40,464 bases of DNA, taken from NCBI GenBank assembly GCA_021790795.1, contig JAJYFU010000015.1:1-40464 (forward strand). Direction: 5' to 3'. The stretch is from Pseudomonadota bacterium. Lineage in GTDB: Bacteria > Pseudomonadota > Gammaproteobacteria > Steroidobacterales > Steroidobacteraceae. Shown here one piece after another: positions 30,317 to 40,413 of this stretch. Numbering within the stretch: position 1 is the stretch's first letter; the number at the start of each line of letters is the position of its first letter. Below the pieces are notes generated by a model. It was not told the origin of the DNA. It saw only the letters and a list, made by a program, of their open reading frames with translations, and ran no database searches. The translations under genes were made by a program, and so were the position numbers.

Positions 30317-30326
30317 GGTACGAGGA

Positions 30327-32267
30327 ATGAGGAACCGAATGATTCGTGAGCTGGCCAACGGCGAGTGGAAAGGCCACACCACCAGCGCGGCCCCCCAGAC
30401 ATCCCGTGGCCAACGTCGCGGCCGGACGAGCACCGTGTGCGTGCTCGCACTGCTGCTGTGCTCGGCGATCGCCCTGCGCGTCGCCGAGGCGGCAACGCGC
30501 CTGCCGTACACGGTCAAGTGGACATCCACCGGGAAAGGGGCGATCAACTCGACCCTGAAGATGACCTCGCAGCTCGCGGCGCTGCGCACCACAGCCCCGG
30601 TCGGTCCGTTCGGTCTGATCGCCCGCGCGCGCGGCGATGTGAAGCGCTTGGAGACGGTGCTGCACAGCTTCGGTTACTACGACGGCACAATCACGATCAC
30701 GATCGACGGCGTGGGCCTCGACAGCGCCGGGCTCGGCAAGACCCTGAACGCCCTGCCGAAAGGCAAGGCTGCGCATGTGAAGATCACGCCGGTGCTCGGT
30801 CCCCTGTTTCACATCGGCCGCATCGACATCCAGGGGACGCTTCCCGCGGGCATGAAACGGACATTTGACCTGGCCTCGGGGGCCCCGGCCGTCGCCTCCG
30901 ATGTGTTGGCGGCGCGCGCGAGGCTGCAGAAGCGCTTGCAGGATGCCGGATACGCGCTCGCGACGGTCGCCAAGCCCATCGCCTACGAAGAGCCCGCGCA
31001 GCACCTGCTCAATCTGACTTTTCGCGTGCACAGCGGCCCGCATGTCCGCATCGGATCGATCCGCATCCAGGGACTGCGCCACGTTCGAGAGTCGCTGGCC
31101 ATACGGCAGCTCCCGCTGCATACCGGCGAGCTTTACGATACGGCCAGCGTCGAGAAGGCCCGGCAGGCTCTGCTGCGGCTCGGGCTGTTCTCCAGCGTCA
31201 CGGTCCGGCGGGGCGCTCCCGATCGGCGCCGGCGCGTACCGCTCACATTTCAAGTCAAGGAAAGCAAACGCTTCGCCGTTGGCGTCAACGCCGCCTACTC
31301 GAGCGACCTCGGCGGCAGCAGCGGCGTGAACTGGAGCGACCGCAACGTGCTCGGCGGCGGGCAGCGGCTCAGCGTATCCGCGACGGCCATCGATCTCGGC
31401 GGCACGGTCAGTACCGGCATCGGCTACGACGCGAGAGTCGGGTACGCCATCCCGGATTTCCATCGCCGTGATCAGACGCTAGGGTTTTCGGTTACCGCGC
31501 TCCGGCAGACGCTGGAGGCCTATACGCAAAACGGCGAGATGGCGCGCACCACGCTGACCCGCAGGCTCTCGAGCGACTGGACCGCGACCGCCGGCGCCGG
31601 CTACGAGCACGAGCGCATCCTCCAGCAGGGTCGCAACTACGCTTACAACCTGCTGTCGATTCCGCTCTCGGCACACTTCAACTCCACGGATCTGTCCTCG
31701 CCGCTCCTTGATCCGACTCACGGTTTCAAGATATCGATCAGGGCCGCCCCGACGCTCTCCTCCGGGGCTTCGGGCCAGCAGTGGTTCGTCATCCTGCAGG
31801 GCAGTATCGCGACTTACTTCGACGTGCATCGGCTCTTCCGGAGTGATCCCCCCGGACGCACGGTACTCGCCGCGCGGCTGCTTGCCGGCGTGGCGGAAGG
31901 GGCCAGCCAGTTCAGCCTGCCGCCCGATCAACGCTTCTACGCCGGCGGCAGCGGCACGGTGCGCGGCTATGCTTATCAGTCGGTCGGTCCGCAGTTTCCC
32001 GACGGTTATCCGGAAGGCGGCACGAGCATGCAGGCGGTCAATCTCGAGCTGCGCCAACGCATCGGCACAAGCTGGGGCGCCGTCCTGTTCGCCGATGCCG
32101 GTGGTGTCGCCGCGGGCTCGCAAAGCGTATACCGTGTCGGGGTGGGAATGGGTGTGCTCTATTACACGTCCATCGGACCGATCCGGCTCGACTTCGCCGT
32201 GCCGACGCGCCCGCTGCGCAATGGCGGCAGTTTCGAGGTCTACATCGGCCTCGGGCAGGCCTTCTGA
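30327..32267 (+). CDS. tamA: Translocation and assembly module outer-membrane protein TamA
   Basis: Signal peptide, POTRA-like N-terminus (LHSFGYYDGTITITID), Omp85 barrel (YAGGSGTVRGYAYQSVGPQ, VGVGMGVLYYTSIGPIRLDFAVP), followed by tamB; alternative ATG at 30339 has the better Shine-Dalgarno. Confidence 0.95.
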   Translation: MRNRMIRELANGEWKGHTTSAAPQTSRGQRRGRTSTVCVLALLLCSAIALRVAEAATRLPYTVKWTSTGKGAINSTLKMTSQLAALRTTAPVGPFGLIARARGDVKRLETVLHSFGYYDGTITITIDGVGLDSAGLGKTLNALPKGKAAHVKITPVLGPLFHIGRIDIQGTLPAGMKRTFDLASGAPAVASDVLAARARLQKRLQDAGYALATVAKPIAYEEPAQHLLNLTFRVHSGPHVRIGSIRIQGLRHVRESLAIRQLPLHTGELYDTASVEKARQALLRLGLFSSVTVRRGAPDRRRRVPLTFQVKESKRFAVGVNAAYSSDLGGSSGVNWSDRNVLGGGQRLSVSATAIDLGGTVSTGIGYDARVGYAIPDFHRRDQTLGFSVTALRQTLEAYTQNGEMARTTLTRRLSSDWTATAGAGYEHERILQQGRNYAYNLLSIPLSAHFNSTDLSSPLLDPTHGFKISIRAAPTLSSGASGQQWFVILQGSIATYFDVHRLFRSDPPGRTVLAARLLAGVAEGASQFSLPPDQRFYAGGSGTVRGYAYQSVGPQFPDGYPEGGTSMQAVNLELRQRIGTSWGAVLFADAGGVAAGSQSVYRVGVGMGVLYYTSIGPIRLDFAVPTRPLRNGGSFEVYIGLGQAF

Positions 32268-35200
32268 TGCGCCGGGCGTTGCGCATCGCGGCATGGAGCG
32301 TCTGCGCGGTGCTGCTGCTGGCCGTGCTGAGCGTCACGGCCCTGATCGTCGCCGGCAATACCCGCGCCGGGCGCCATCTGATCGAGCACGAGACGGCGCA
32401 GCTCTCCTCGGGGCGCATGCGCATCGCGGGCCTCGGCGGCCGGTTCCCCTCCCGCATCGATATCGCCAGCATTCAGTTGAGTGACTCGCGGGGTCCGTGG
32501 CTGCGCGCCGCGCACGTCTCACTGCGCTGGTCGCCCCTGGCGCTGCTCGCCTGGAATCTGCACGTCGAGCGGTTCGATATCGGCCAGGTCGATGTGCTGC
32601 GGCGGCCGGTGCCCTCCCGCTCGAGCCGCGCCCGCGGCCCCTCGCATTTGCCGGCCATCGACATCGATCACTTTCGGATCCACACGCTGCAGCTCGAACC
32701 GGCCGCCGCCGGCACCCTGGCGCGTCTGAACGTCCGGGGATCCCTCCATTACCGATCGATGACCGACGCGCGCGCGACCCTGCTCGCGCGGCGCACCAAC
32801 GGCATGGGCCTGTACAGTTTGCGGCTACGGACGGCGCCCGCGGCACTTACCGCCCGCGTCAAGGTCGAGGAGCCGGCAGACGGGCCCCTGCAACATTGGC
32901 TCAAACTCCCGGGACTCGGCCCCCTGGCGCTCGAGGCGAGCATCGAAGGGCCGCCACACGCGGAGACGCTTCGGCTCAGCGCGCACGCGGGAAAACTCGA
33001 CGCCCAAGCCCATGGAACCCTAGATCTCGGCCGACGCTCGGCCGATCTGACCTACGCAATCACCTCTGCGGCCATGCAGCCTCGACCGGGTGTGTCCTGG
33101 CGGCACATCGCGCTCCACGGCCACTGGCGCGGGCCGCTGGCAACGGCACAGGCAAACGGGACACTGAATCTCCAGGGCCTGCGGCTCGCCAATGGCTTGC
33201 GGCTGGGCACCCTCACCGCGAACCTGACCGCCGACGGCCAGGTCCTCACGGTGCACGCCACGGGCCGGCACATCAGGCTGCCGGGACCCCACCCGCGGCT
33301 GCTGCGGGGCTCGCCGCTGAGCGTTGAGGCGACCCTGCAGCTGCATGCGGCGCGCCGTCCGCTGCAGCTCGCGGCGACTGATCGCCTGTTCAGCCTGCGA
33401 GCGCGGCTGCTCACAGCCGGTGCGCGCAGTGCCGCTTTCGATCTGCGGTTGCCGCGACTGTCACCCCTTGCGGCGCTCTACCACGAGCGCATCCACGGCA
33501 CTCTGCGCCTCGTGGGCACGATCGCGCAGCACGGCACGCTCACGCGCCTCGCCGTCCGCGGCGCCGGCCGCGTACGGGGCGCGGGCGTTGCCGCGCGACT
33601 GCTCGGGCCCCACACGCGCCTTCGACTCGAAGCGAGCCTGACGTCAACGAAGGTGCGCTTACGGCGCTTCACGCTCTCGGGACGCGCAATCACGGTGTCC
33701 GCGACCGCGAGAGCGGAGCGCAACCCGCCGGGCGATGCGGCCGGCGCGGTGCGTGCAGTGCATGCCCGCTGGCGGCTCTCCCTGTCCGATCTGGCGCGGG
33801 TTGTCCCCGCGGCGAGCGGGTCGCTGGTGCTCACGGGCTCGGCCCAGGGCCCCTGGCACGCGCTGACACTCCTCGCACGAGCACATTCGAGGCTCTCCTT
33901 GCACGGGGCGCCACCCGAATCCCTCCAGGCCACCGTGCGGGCCCGCGGACTGCCCTCAGCCACCCATGCCGAGCTGCGGGTCGGGGGCACGCTCGCCGGC
34001 GCACCGGTGGCGCTCGAGGTCTCTCTGGTGCGATCCGCAACGCATACCTATGACCTCGACGTACGGCGCATGACCTGGAGAAGCGTAAGTCTCACCGGAC
34101 GTCTGCGTTCGGGCTCGAGCCTCGCGTCCACACGCGGCCAGCTGCGCCTGAGCATCGCGCGGCTGGCGGATCTACGGCCCCTGCTCGCAACGGCGCTCTC
34201 GGGACGCCTCGACGGGACCCTCGCGCTGGCTCCGGTGGCGGGTCGCGCGGGCGCCCGCATGCTGTTGGTCGCCCGCCACCTCGAGGCGCACGGTCTCAAA
34301 GGCGATGTCAGGCTGTCCGCCGTCGGCCCGCTCGATGCGCTGCGTCTCCGGCTCGCGGCCGAATCGCCCGACGTCCACGGCGCGCCCGCAAACCTGACGG
34401 CCACGGCACGGCTCGACCGCCTGCCGCGGTCGCTCGATCTGCGCGCTTTCGCCGCGCACTATCGCGGTCAGACACTGCAGCTGCTCTCGCCGTCGCAAGT
34501 GACATGGTCGGGCGGTCTTGCGGTACGCAATCTGCGGCTCGGGATCCAACGAACCGTCATCGCGCTCAATGGGAGGCTGTCTCCGACGCTCGATGTTCGC
34601 GCGTCGCTTCATCGGCTCGATGCCGGAGTCATCGACGCGTTCGCACCGCACCTGCTCTCGGGCGGCACCCTCAGCGCCGAAGCACGACTCAAGGGCCGCC
34701 GCACCTCGCCGGTCGGCCACGTATCGCTCGAGCTCACCGGCCTGAGATTCGCCGGCCCGGAGACGCAGGGACTGCCGGCGGTCAATCTGCGCAGCCACGC
34801 ACGCCTGCGAGCCGGGGTGGCCGCGGTTTCCGCCGTGCTGGTGGCGGGACCGGCGTCGCGTCTGTCGCTGAGCGGTCGCACGCCGCTCAATCGCGCGGGG
34901 CGGGTTGCGCTGACACTCACCGGCACGATGAACGCTGCGCTGATGAACGCCATCCTCGAGGCCAGAGGCGAGCGCGCGGCGGGAACGCTCACCGTCGATG
35001 CCCGCGTGAGCGGCAGGGAGCGAGCCCCGCGGATCCGCGGCGTCGTCACGCTCGCGAATGGAGATCTGCGCGACTACGCCGAAGGCGTCCACATCGGCGA
35101 CATCAACGCGCGCCTCGTCGGCGACCAGGGTGTCTTGAGGATCTCGAGCCTGACGGCGCGGGCCGGTCCGGGCCACCTGTCCGCGACCGGCACGATCGGG

Positions 35201-36265
35201 ATCCTCCAACCGCGTATGCCGATCGATGTCTCCCTGATCGCCCATCGGATCCGGCCGATCACGAATGACATCCTGACCGCCGATCTCGGTGCCGACATCC
35301 ACGTCGTGGGCACGCTGCGCGATCGCGTGAACGTCACCGGCACCATCCATCTGCACCATGCCGAGATCAGCATCCCGAACGGACTGCCGCCGAATGTCGC
35401 GACGCTGGATGTGATCCGTCCGGGCCAGGCGGTCCAGCCGGTGCGCGCGGCGCACCGATTGGTGATCGGCCTCGGGCTGACCCTGGACGCCCCGCGGGCC
35501 ATATTCGTCCGCGGAAGAGGACTCGACGCCCAGCTCGGCGGCAAGCTAGAAATCGCGGGCACATCCGCCCATCCTCGCGTGAGCGGCGGCTTCTCGATGA
35601 CCCGCGGTACCTTCTCTCTGGCGGGCACGAACCTCGACTTCACGAGCGGCCGGGTCAGCTTCAACGGCGAGGGCCTGCGGCACCGGATCGATCCCACCCT
35701 CGATTTCGTCGCGCAGAGCAGCGTGATGTACACCTCCGCGACGACTGTCACGCTGCGTGTCACGGGCTTCGCGGATGACCCGCGCATATCGCTCACGAGC
35801 AGTCCCCAACTGCCGCAGGACGATCTGCTCGCACTGCTGCTGTTCGGCGAGCCCGCCTCCCAACTCTCGCCTTACCAGCTCGGCGAGACCGGCGCTGCGC
35901 TCGCCACCCTGGACGGGCTCGGCGGATCGGGCGCCAGCAGTCTCAATCCCCTGACCTGGATCCGGCGCCACCTGGATCTGAACACGCTGTCGGTCGCCAG
36001 CGGCCAGCCGACCGGGGCCGCCGCCGCTCCCGGCACGCGGACCGGCGGCGCGAGCGTCACCGCCGGCAAGTACCTGTCGAACAACATATACGTCGCGGCG
36101 ACACACACGACACAAGGCACCAGCCAGATTCGCGTCGATATCGACCTAAGCCGCCACTTGAAGCTCGAGACGCGCCTGGGCAACGGTACCGCGACCACGC
36201 AAGGGACAACTCCGCAGAACGATCCCGGCAGCAGCATCGGCCTGGCCTACCAGCTGCGTTATTGA
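32267..36265 (+). CDS. tamB: Translocation and assembly module inner-membrane protein TamB (DUF490)
   Basis: 1332 aa, N-terminal TM, beta-rich repetitive body, C-terminal GKLEIAGTSAHPRVSGGFSMTRGTFSLAGTNLDFTSGRVSFNG ... GLAYQLRY; 1-nt overlap with tamA. Confidence 0.95.
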   Translation: MRRALRIAAWSVCAVLLLAVLSVTALIVAGNTRAGRHLIEHETAQLSSGRMRIAGLGGRFPSRIDIASIQLSDSRGPWLRAAHVSLRWSPLALLAWNLHVERFDIGQVDVLRRPVPSRSSRARGPSHLPAIDIDHFRIHTLQLEPAAAGTLARLNVRGSLHYRSMTDARATLLARRTNGMGLYSLRLRTAPAALTARVKVEEPADGPLQHWLKLPGLGPLALEASIEGPPHAETLRLSAHAGKLDAQAHGTLDLGRRSADLTYAITSAAMQPRPGVSWRHIALHGHWRGPLATAQANGTLNLQGLRLANGLRLGTLTANLTADGQVLTVHATGRHIRLPGPHPRLLRGSPLSVEATLQLHAARRPLQLAATDRLFSLRARLLTAGARSAAFDLRLPRLSPLAALYHERIHGTLRLVGTIAQHGTLTRLAVRGAGRVRGAGVAARLLGPHTRLRLEASLTSTKVRLRRFTLSGRAITVSATARAERNPPGDAAGAVRAVHARWRLSLSDLARVVPAASGSLVLTGSAQGPWHALTLLARAHSRLSLHGAPPESLQATVRARGLPSATHAELRVGGTLAGAPVALEVSLVRSATHTYDLDVRRMTWRSVSLTGRLRSGSSLASTRGQLRLSIARLADLRPLLATALSGRLDGTLALAPVAGRAGARMLLVARHLEAHGLKGDVRLSAVGPLDALRLRLAAESPDVHGAPANLTATARLDRLPRSLDLRAFAAHYRGQTLQLLSPSQVTWSGGLAVRNLRLGIQRTVIALNGRLSPTLDVRASLHRLDAGVIDAFAPHLLSGGTLSAEARLKGRRTSPVGHVSLELTGLRFAGPETQGLPAVNLRSHARLRAGVAAVSAVLVAGPASRLSLSGRTPLNRAGRVALTLTGTMNAALMNAILEARGERAAGTLTVDARVSGRERAPRIRGVVTLANGDLRDYAEGVHIGDINARLVGDQGVLRISSLTARAGPGHLSATGTIGILQPRMPIDVSLIAHRIRPITNDILTADLGADIHVVGTLRDRVNVTGTIHLHHAEISIPNGLPPNVATLDVIRPGQAVQPVRAAHRLVIGLGLTLDAPRAIFVRGRGLDAQLGGKLEIAGTSAHPRVSGGFSMTRGTFSLAGTNLDFTSGRVSFNGEGLRHRIDPTLDFVAQSSVMYTSATTVTLRVTGFADDPRISLTSSPQLPQDDLLALLLFGEPASQLSPYQLGETGAALATLDGLGGSGASSLNPLTWIRRHLDLNTLSVASGQPTGAAAAPGTRTGGASVTAGKYLSNNIYVAATHTTQGTSQIRVDIDLSRHLKLETRLGNGTATTQGTTPQNDPGSSIGLAYQLRY

Positions 36266-36498
36266 GAAGCGCTGGATCCGCCCCTGCCCGGGCCCGGCGC
36301 GTAGCGCCAAAGACCGTCGTTCGGGCTCCAGGCACCGCCTTGCCCTGCGCCTATTCCGTGCCGACGATTCAGGCTGCGCAATCGCCTCGAGGCCATGCGT
36401 AACGACTGAATCCGCGGCCCAAGGCTCCGGCCTGATGCGAAAGCCGGATGCGATATCATGCTCATTCGGACCACCCACAGCTGGAGGCTAGGCGTCAC

Positions 36499-38415
36499 AT
36501 GGCGAAAGAGCACTTTCCGATTGATCTCAAGCAGTTGCGGCCGCTGAAGCTCGATCCGAGACTGGGCGCGCTGACCGATGCGCAAAAGGCGGATCTCCGC
36601 CACAACATCCAGCTGTGCCGCAACGCAATCGTTTTCTTCACGGCACTGGCGGGCGCCAAGGGCCTGTCGGGACACACTGGCGGCGCGTACGACACGGTGC
36701 CGGAAGTGATGATCATTCGGGGGTTCATCGCCAACGGCGCACCCATCGTGCCCGTCTTCTATGACGAGGCCGGCCACCGGGTCGCCACGCAGTACCTGCT
36801 CGCCGTCCTCGAGGGCGCCATGCCGGCCGAGCGTCTGCTGCATTACCGCGAATTCGACAGCGGCCTGCCGGGACACCCCGAGAAGCAGCTGACCCCGGGC
36901 GTGCACTTCAGCTCGGGCCGGCTCGGCCACCTGTGGGCGTTCTGCAATGGCGTCGCCATGGCGAATCCCGACAAAGCCGTGGTCCTGCTGGGCTCCGACG
37001 GAAGCCAGATGGAAGGCGACGACGCGGAAGCGGCGCGGCTGGCGGTTGCACACCAGCTCAACATCAAGGTCCTGGTGGACGACAACAACGTCACGATCGC
37101 CGGGCACCCCCAGGATTACATGCCCGGCTATGATCTCAGCCGCACCCTGGCCGGCTATGGGCTGACGCTCGCGACCACCCTGGGCGAGGATCTCGACGCG
37201 CTGTACACGGATCTCGCTCGGGCATTCTCCGACACGCGGCCGCAGGCCGTCGTGATCAAGCGCCTCATGGCGCCGGGCATCCCCGGGGCCGAAGGCAGCC
37301 CCAGCGCGCACGAGGTGCTCAAAGCCGAGACCGCGATCCGTTATCTCGAGACGCAGGGCGGCCAGGAGGAGGCGATCGCCCTGCTCAAGGCGGCGCAGCC
37401 CGAGAAATGTCCGCTCAGCTACCGCGGCTCGGCCGGCGTGGGCAAGAACCGTGACGATTTCGGCAAGATCCTCAACGGGATCCTCGATGAGATGAGCCCC
37501 GCGCAGCGCATCGCCAGCGTCCGCGTGTTCGACAACGACCTCGAAGGCTCCTGCGGGCTGCATCACGTTCGCAAACAGCATCCCGAGGTGCTCGTCCGCG
37601 GCGGCATCATGGAGCGCGGCAATTACTCGGCCGCGGCGGGCTTCGGCTCCCAACCCGGCAAGCAGGGCATCTTCGCCACCTTCAGCGCCTTTCTGGAGAT
37701 GTGCGTGAGCGAGATCACGATGGCGCGCTTGAACTTCGCCAACGTCCTCGCCCACTTCAGCCACAGCGGCGTCGACGACATGGCGGACAACACCTGCCAT
37801 TTCGGCATCAACAGCATGTTCGCCGACGGCGGTGTGGCGCCGGTGCACGGCGAGGATACGACACGGCTGTACTTTCCGGCCGACCGCCATCAGTTCGCCG
37901 CGTGCGTCAAGCGCATCTTCAACGACCCCGGGCTGCGGTTCCTCTTCACCACCCGCTCGCCCGTACCCGACATCCTGGATGCGGACGGAAAGCCGCTCTA
38001 TGAAGGCAAACCGTTCGAGCCCGGCAAGGATTCCATCGTGCGCGCCGCGCCGGCCGGCGCCGGCTACATCGTCGCCGTCGGGGAGACCGTGTACCGGGCT
38101 CTCGACGCGCTCATCACGCTGGCGGAACAGGGCATCAATGTGGGGCTCGTCAACAAGTCGACGCTCAACGTCGTCGACCGGGACATGATGGCTCGGCTGG
38201 CGCAGGCTCCCTTCGTGCTCGTCACCGAGGGGTGGAACGTGCGCACGGGGCTCGGCAGCCGCTTTGGAAGCGAGTTGCTGCGCGCGGGATTCAAAGGACG
38301 CTACGACCACCTCGGCACGCATCGCGAAGGCTGCGGCGGACTGTGGCAGCAAATGGGACATCAAGGCCTCGACCCGGCCGGAATCGCCCACGCGGTGAAA
38401 GCGCTGGTCGATTGA
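36499..38415 (+). CDS. Transketolase-like thiamine-diphosphate-dependent enzyme (atypical)
   Basis: GSDGSQMEGDD...VLVDDNN (ThDP GDG-N motif variant), GIMERGNYSAAAGFG (catalytic-Glu region), C-terminal transketolase-type domain; ATG at 36499. Confidence 0.85.
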   Translation: MAKEHFPIDLKQLRPLKLDPRLGALTDAQKADLRHNIQLCRNAIVFFTALAGAKGLSGHTGGAYDTVPEVMIIRGFIANGAPIVPVFYDEAGHRVATQYLLAVLEGAMPAERLLHYREFDSGLPGHPEKQLTPGVHFSSGRLGHLWAFCNGVAMANPDKAVVLLGSDGSQMEGDDAEAARLAVAHQLNIKVLVDDNNVTIAGHPQDYMPGYDLSRTLAGYGLTLATTLGEDLDALYTDLARAFSDTRPQAVVIKRLMAPGIPGAEGSPSAHEVLKAETAIRYLETQGGQEEAIALLKAAQPEKCPLSYRGSAGVGKNRDDFGKILNGILDEMSPAQRIASVRVFDNDLEGSCGLHHVRKQHPEVLVRGGIMERGNYSAAAGFGSQPGKQGIFATFSAFLEMCVSEITMARLNFANVLAHFSHSGVDDMADNTCHFGINSMFADGGVAPVHGEDTTRLYFPADRHQFAACVKRIFNDPGLRFLFTTRSPVPDILDADGKPLYEGKPFEPGKDSIVRAAPAGAGYIVAVGETVYRALDALITLAEQGINVGLVNKSTLNVVDRDMMARLAQAPFVLVTEGWNVRTGLGSRFGSELLRAGFKGRYDHLGTHREGCGGLWQQMGHQGLDPAGIAHAVKALVD

Positions 38416-38425
38416 TCCGCCCCTC

Positions 38426-38446
38426 GCCCGGGGAAGCTCCTCGGGC
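38426..38446. terminator. Candidate bidirectional hairpin between convergent transketolase and chemoreceptor genes
   Basis: GCCCGGGGA-AGC-TCCTCGGGC, 9-bp stem with one G-U; no T-tract on either side. Confidence 0.4.
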
Positions 38447-38473
38447 AGGTGAGGACCGGCCGCGTCGGTGGGC

Positions 38474-40084
38474 TCAACGCCCCCCGCTGGCGACTTCGGC
38501 GACCGGACGGGCGCGGACTCGGCGCGCATCATCGGAGGCCGCCGCGACCCTTGCGGTCCGGTAACGGCCGATCAGCCTCATCAGGCTGGTCGCCTGCTCG
38601 TTGAGCGCCTGGGCCGCTCCGGCGGCCTGCTCGACCATCGCCGCGTTCTGTTGCGTCATTGCATCCATCGACGTCACGGCTCGGTTCACCTGCTCGATGC
38701 CCGAGGCCTGCGCGCTGCTCGACTCGGCGATGTCGGCCATGACGTCCGTCACTTTCTTGACCCGCGTCACGATCTCCCCGAGCACCGCGCCGGACTCGTC
38801 GACCAGCTTGGTGCCCTCGCTCACTTTGTCCACCGAATCGTGGATCAGCGTCTTGATCTGCTTGGCCGCCTCGGCGCTGCGCGAGGCGAGATTGCGCACC
38901 TCGGAAGCCACGACCGCGAACCCCTTGCCCTGCTCGCCGGCCCGCGCCGCCTCGACCGCCGCGTTCAGCGCCAGAAGGTTGGTCTGGAACGCGATCGCAT
39001 CGATCACGCCGATGATGTCGGCAATCTTGCGGCTCGCGGCGCTGATCTCGCCCATCGCACCGACGGCGGCCCCGACCACGTTGCCGCCGCGCTCGGCCTG
39101 CTCGCGCGCCGCCCGCGCCAGCTGCTTGGCCTGCGCCGCGTTCGCCGCGTTGTCTTTCACCATCGTGGTCATATGCTCCATTGACGACGCCGTCTCCTCG
39201 AGACTCGCAGCCTGCTCCTCCGTACGCCTGTTCAAATCGAGATTGCCGCGCGAGATCTCCTCCGCACCGAGTTGCACCGCACGGGAAGTGGTCGCCAGGC
39301 TGGCGACCACTTCCATCATGGCCGAGATCATCGAATTGACCGAACCGGCCAATGCCTTGAAATCACCTGACTTGTCGTCGACGTTCATGCGCGACGTCAG
39401 ATCGCCGTCAACGGCCCGGCTGACTGCCGCGACCGTCTCCACCACCGTCCGCGCTACGTTATCGATCAGCTCGTTGACGCTTTGTGCCAGCAGCAGAAGA
39501 TTGCCGCTCTTGCCTTGCGTCGACATGCGCCGGTCGCTCGCCCCGGCGAGCACCGCCTGAATGACCTCTCGCGTCTCCTGCACCGCGCGATCCAGATCAC
39601 GCGTCTCGACGACCCGCTGTGTGACATCGCGGCCGATGCCCACCAGGCCGGTCACTGTTCCAGTTGCATCCCGCAGCGGCACCTTGGTCGTTTCCAGGTG
39701 CATCAGATGGCCGGCCGGATCCCGGCACTCCTCCTCGCGCGCCGACAGCGGGGTGCCGCAGCGGATCACCGCCTGCTCGTCCTCGTGGTAGCGGGCGGCC
39801 AGCTCCGCGGAATGGAAGTCGAAATCGTTCTTGCCCAACAGCTCCCCGGGCGTCTTCGCCCCCATGACGCGCGCGACCGCGACGTTGGCCAGGACGAAGC
39901 GTCCGTCGACATCCTTGACGTAGAGCAGGTCGGGAAGATGATCAATGAGAGTCCGCAGCATCGCGCGCTCGCGGGCCGCACCGCGTCCCTCGGCGACCCA
40001 CCCTCTGCAGACAAGCCGGTACCCCGCGGCACCGCAGCCGGCCGCAAACACGATGCTGATTGCGTTGAAGAGATAGTCGATCAT
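38474..40084 (-). CDS. Methyl-accepting chemotaxis protein with N-terminal TM and cytosolic PAS domain
   Basis: [51 protein letters not shown] hairpin tip; [25 protein letters not shown]; single N-terminal hydrophobic helix. Confidence 0.95.
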   Translation of the reverse strand: MIDYLFNAISIVFAAGCGAAGYRLVCRGWVAEGRGAARERAMLRTLIDHLPDLLYVKDVDGRFVLANVAVARVMGAKTPGELLGKNDFDFHSAELAARYHEDEQAVIRCGTPLSAREEECRDPAGHLMHLETTKVPLRDATGTVTGLVGIGRDVTQRVVETRDLDRAVQETREVIQAVLAGASDRRMSTQGKSGNLLLLAQSVNELIDNVARTVVETVAAVSRAVDGDLTSRMNVDDKSGDFKALAGSVNSMISAMMEVVASLATTSRAVQLGAEEISRGNLDLNRRTEEQAASLEETASSMEHMTTMVKDNAANAAQAKQLARAAREQAERGGNVVGAAVGAMGEISAASRKIADIIGVIDAIAFQTNLLALNAAVEAARAGEQGKGFAVVASEVRNLASRSAEAAKQIKTLIHDSVDKVSEGTKLVDESGAVLGEIVTRVKKVTDVMADIAESSSAQASGIEQVNRAVTSMDAMTQQNAAMVEQAAGAAQALNEQATSLMRLIGRYRTARVAAASDDARRVRARPVAEVASGGR

Positions 40085-40413
40085 CCAAAGTCCCCGACAT
40101 CTCGGGCAAGCGCCAGGATTCCCGATCTGTTACCGCTACACCGAGACACCCATCACGACCCGCGGCGCGCCGACTGTGACGTCTGTCTAAGACCGGACCG
40201 ATGCGAGCCGGTAGCTCACCGCCGGTCGGGACCCGGCCGCCCCGTGCGGCACGGATCGAGCCTCCCGCGACGCTGCGCGCAACGGCGGCCCAGGTGCGCG
40301 CGGGGCGCCTCGGTGCGGGCGAGCCGCGATTGACTCGCACCCGTCGCGATGCCAATCTGATCCGCCGCGGCGCCGCTTCCCGGCGCTCCATCCAGCCACG
40401 ATCGACAGCGCAC

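Noticed and set aside
29780-30326. tRNA-Glu as an integration site for a mobile element
   Set aside because: No integrase and no second copy of the tRNA 3' end noticed in the window; downstream genes are housekeeping (tamAB)
36259-38532. 757-aa minus-strand ORF opposite the transketolase-like gene
   Set aside because: Shadow ORF; the plus strand has ThDP motifs and a plausible Shine-Dalgarno
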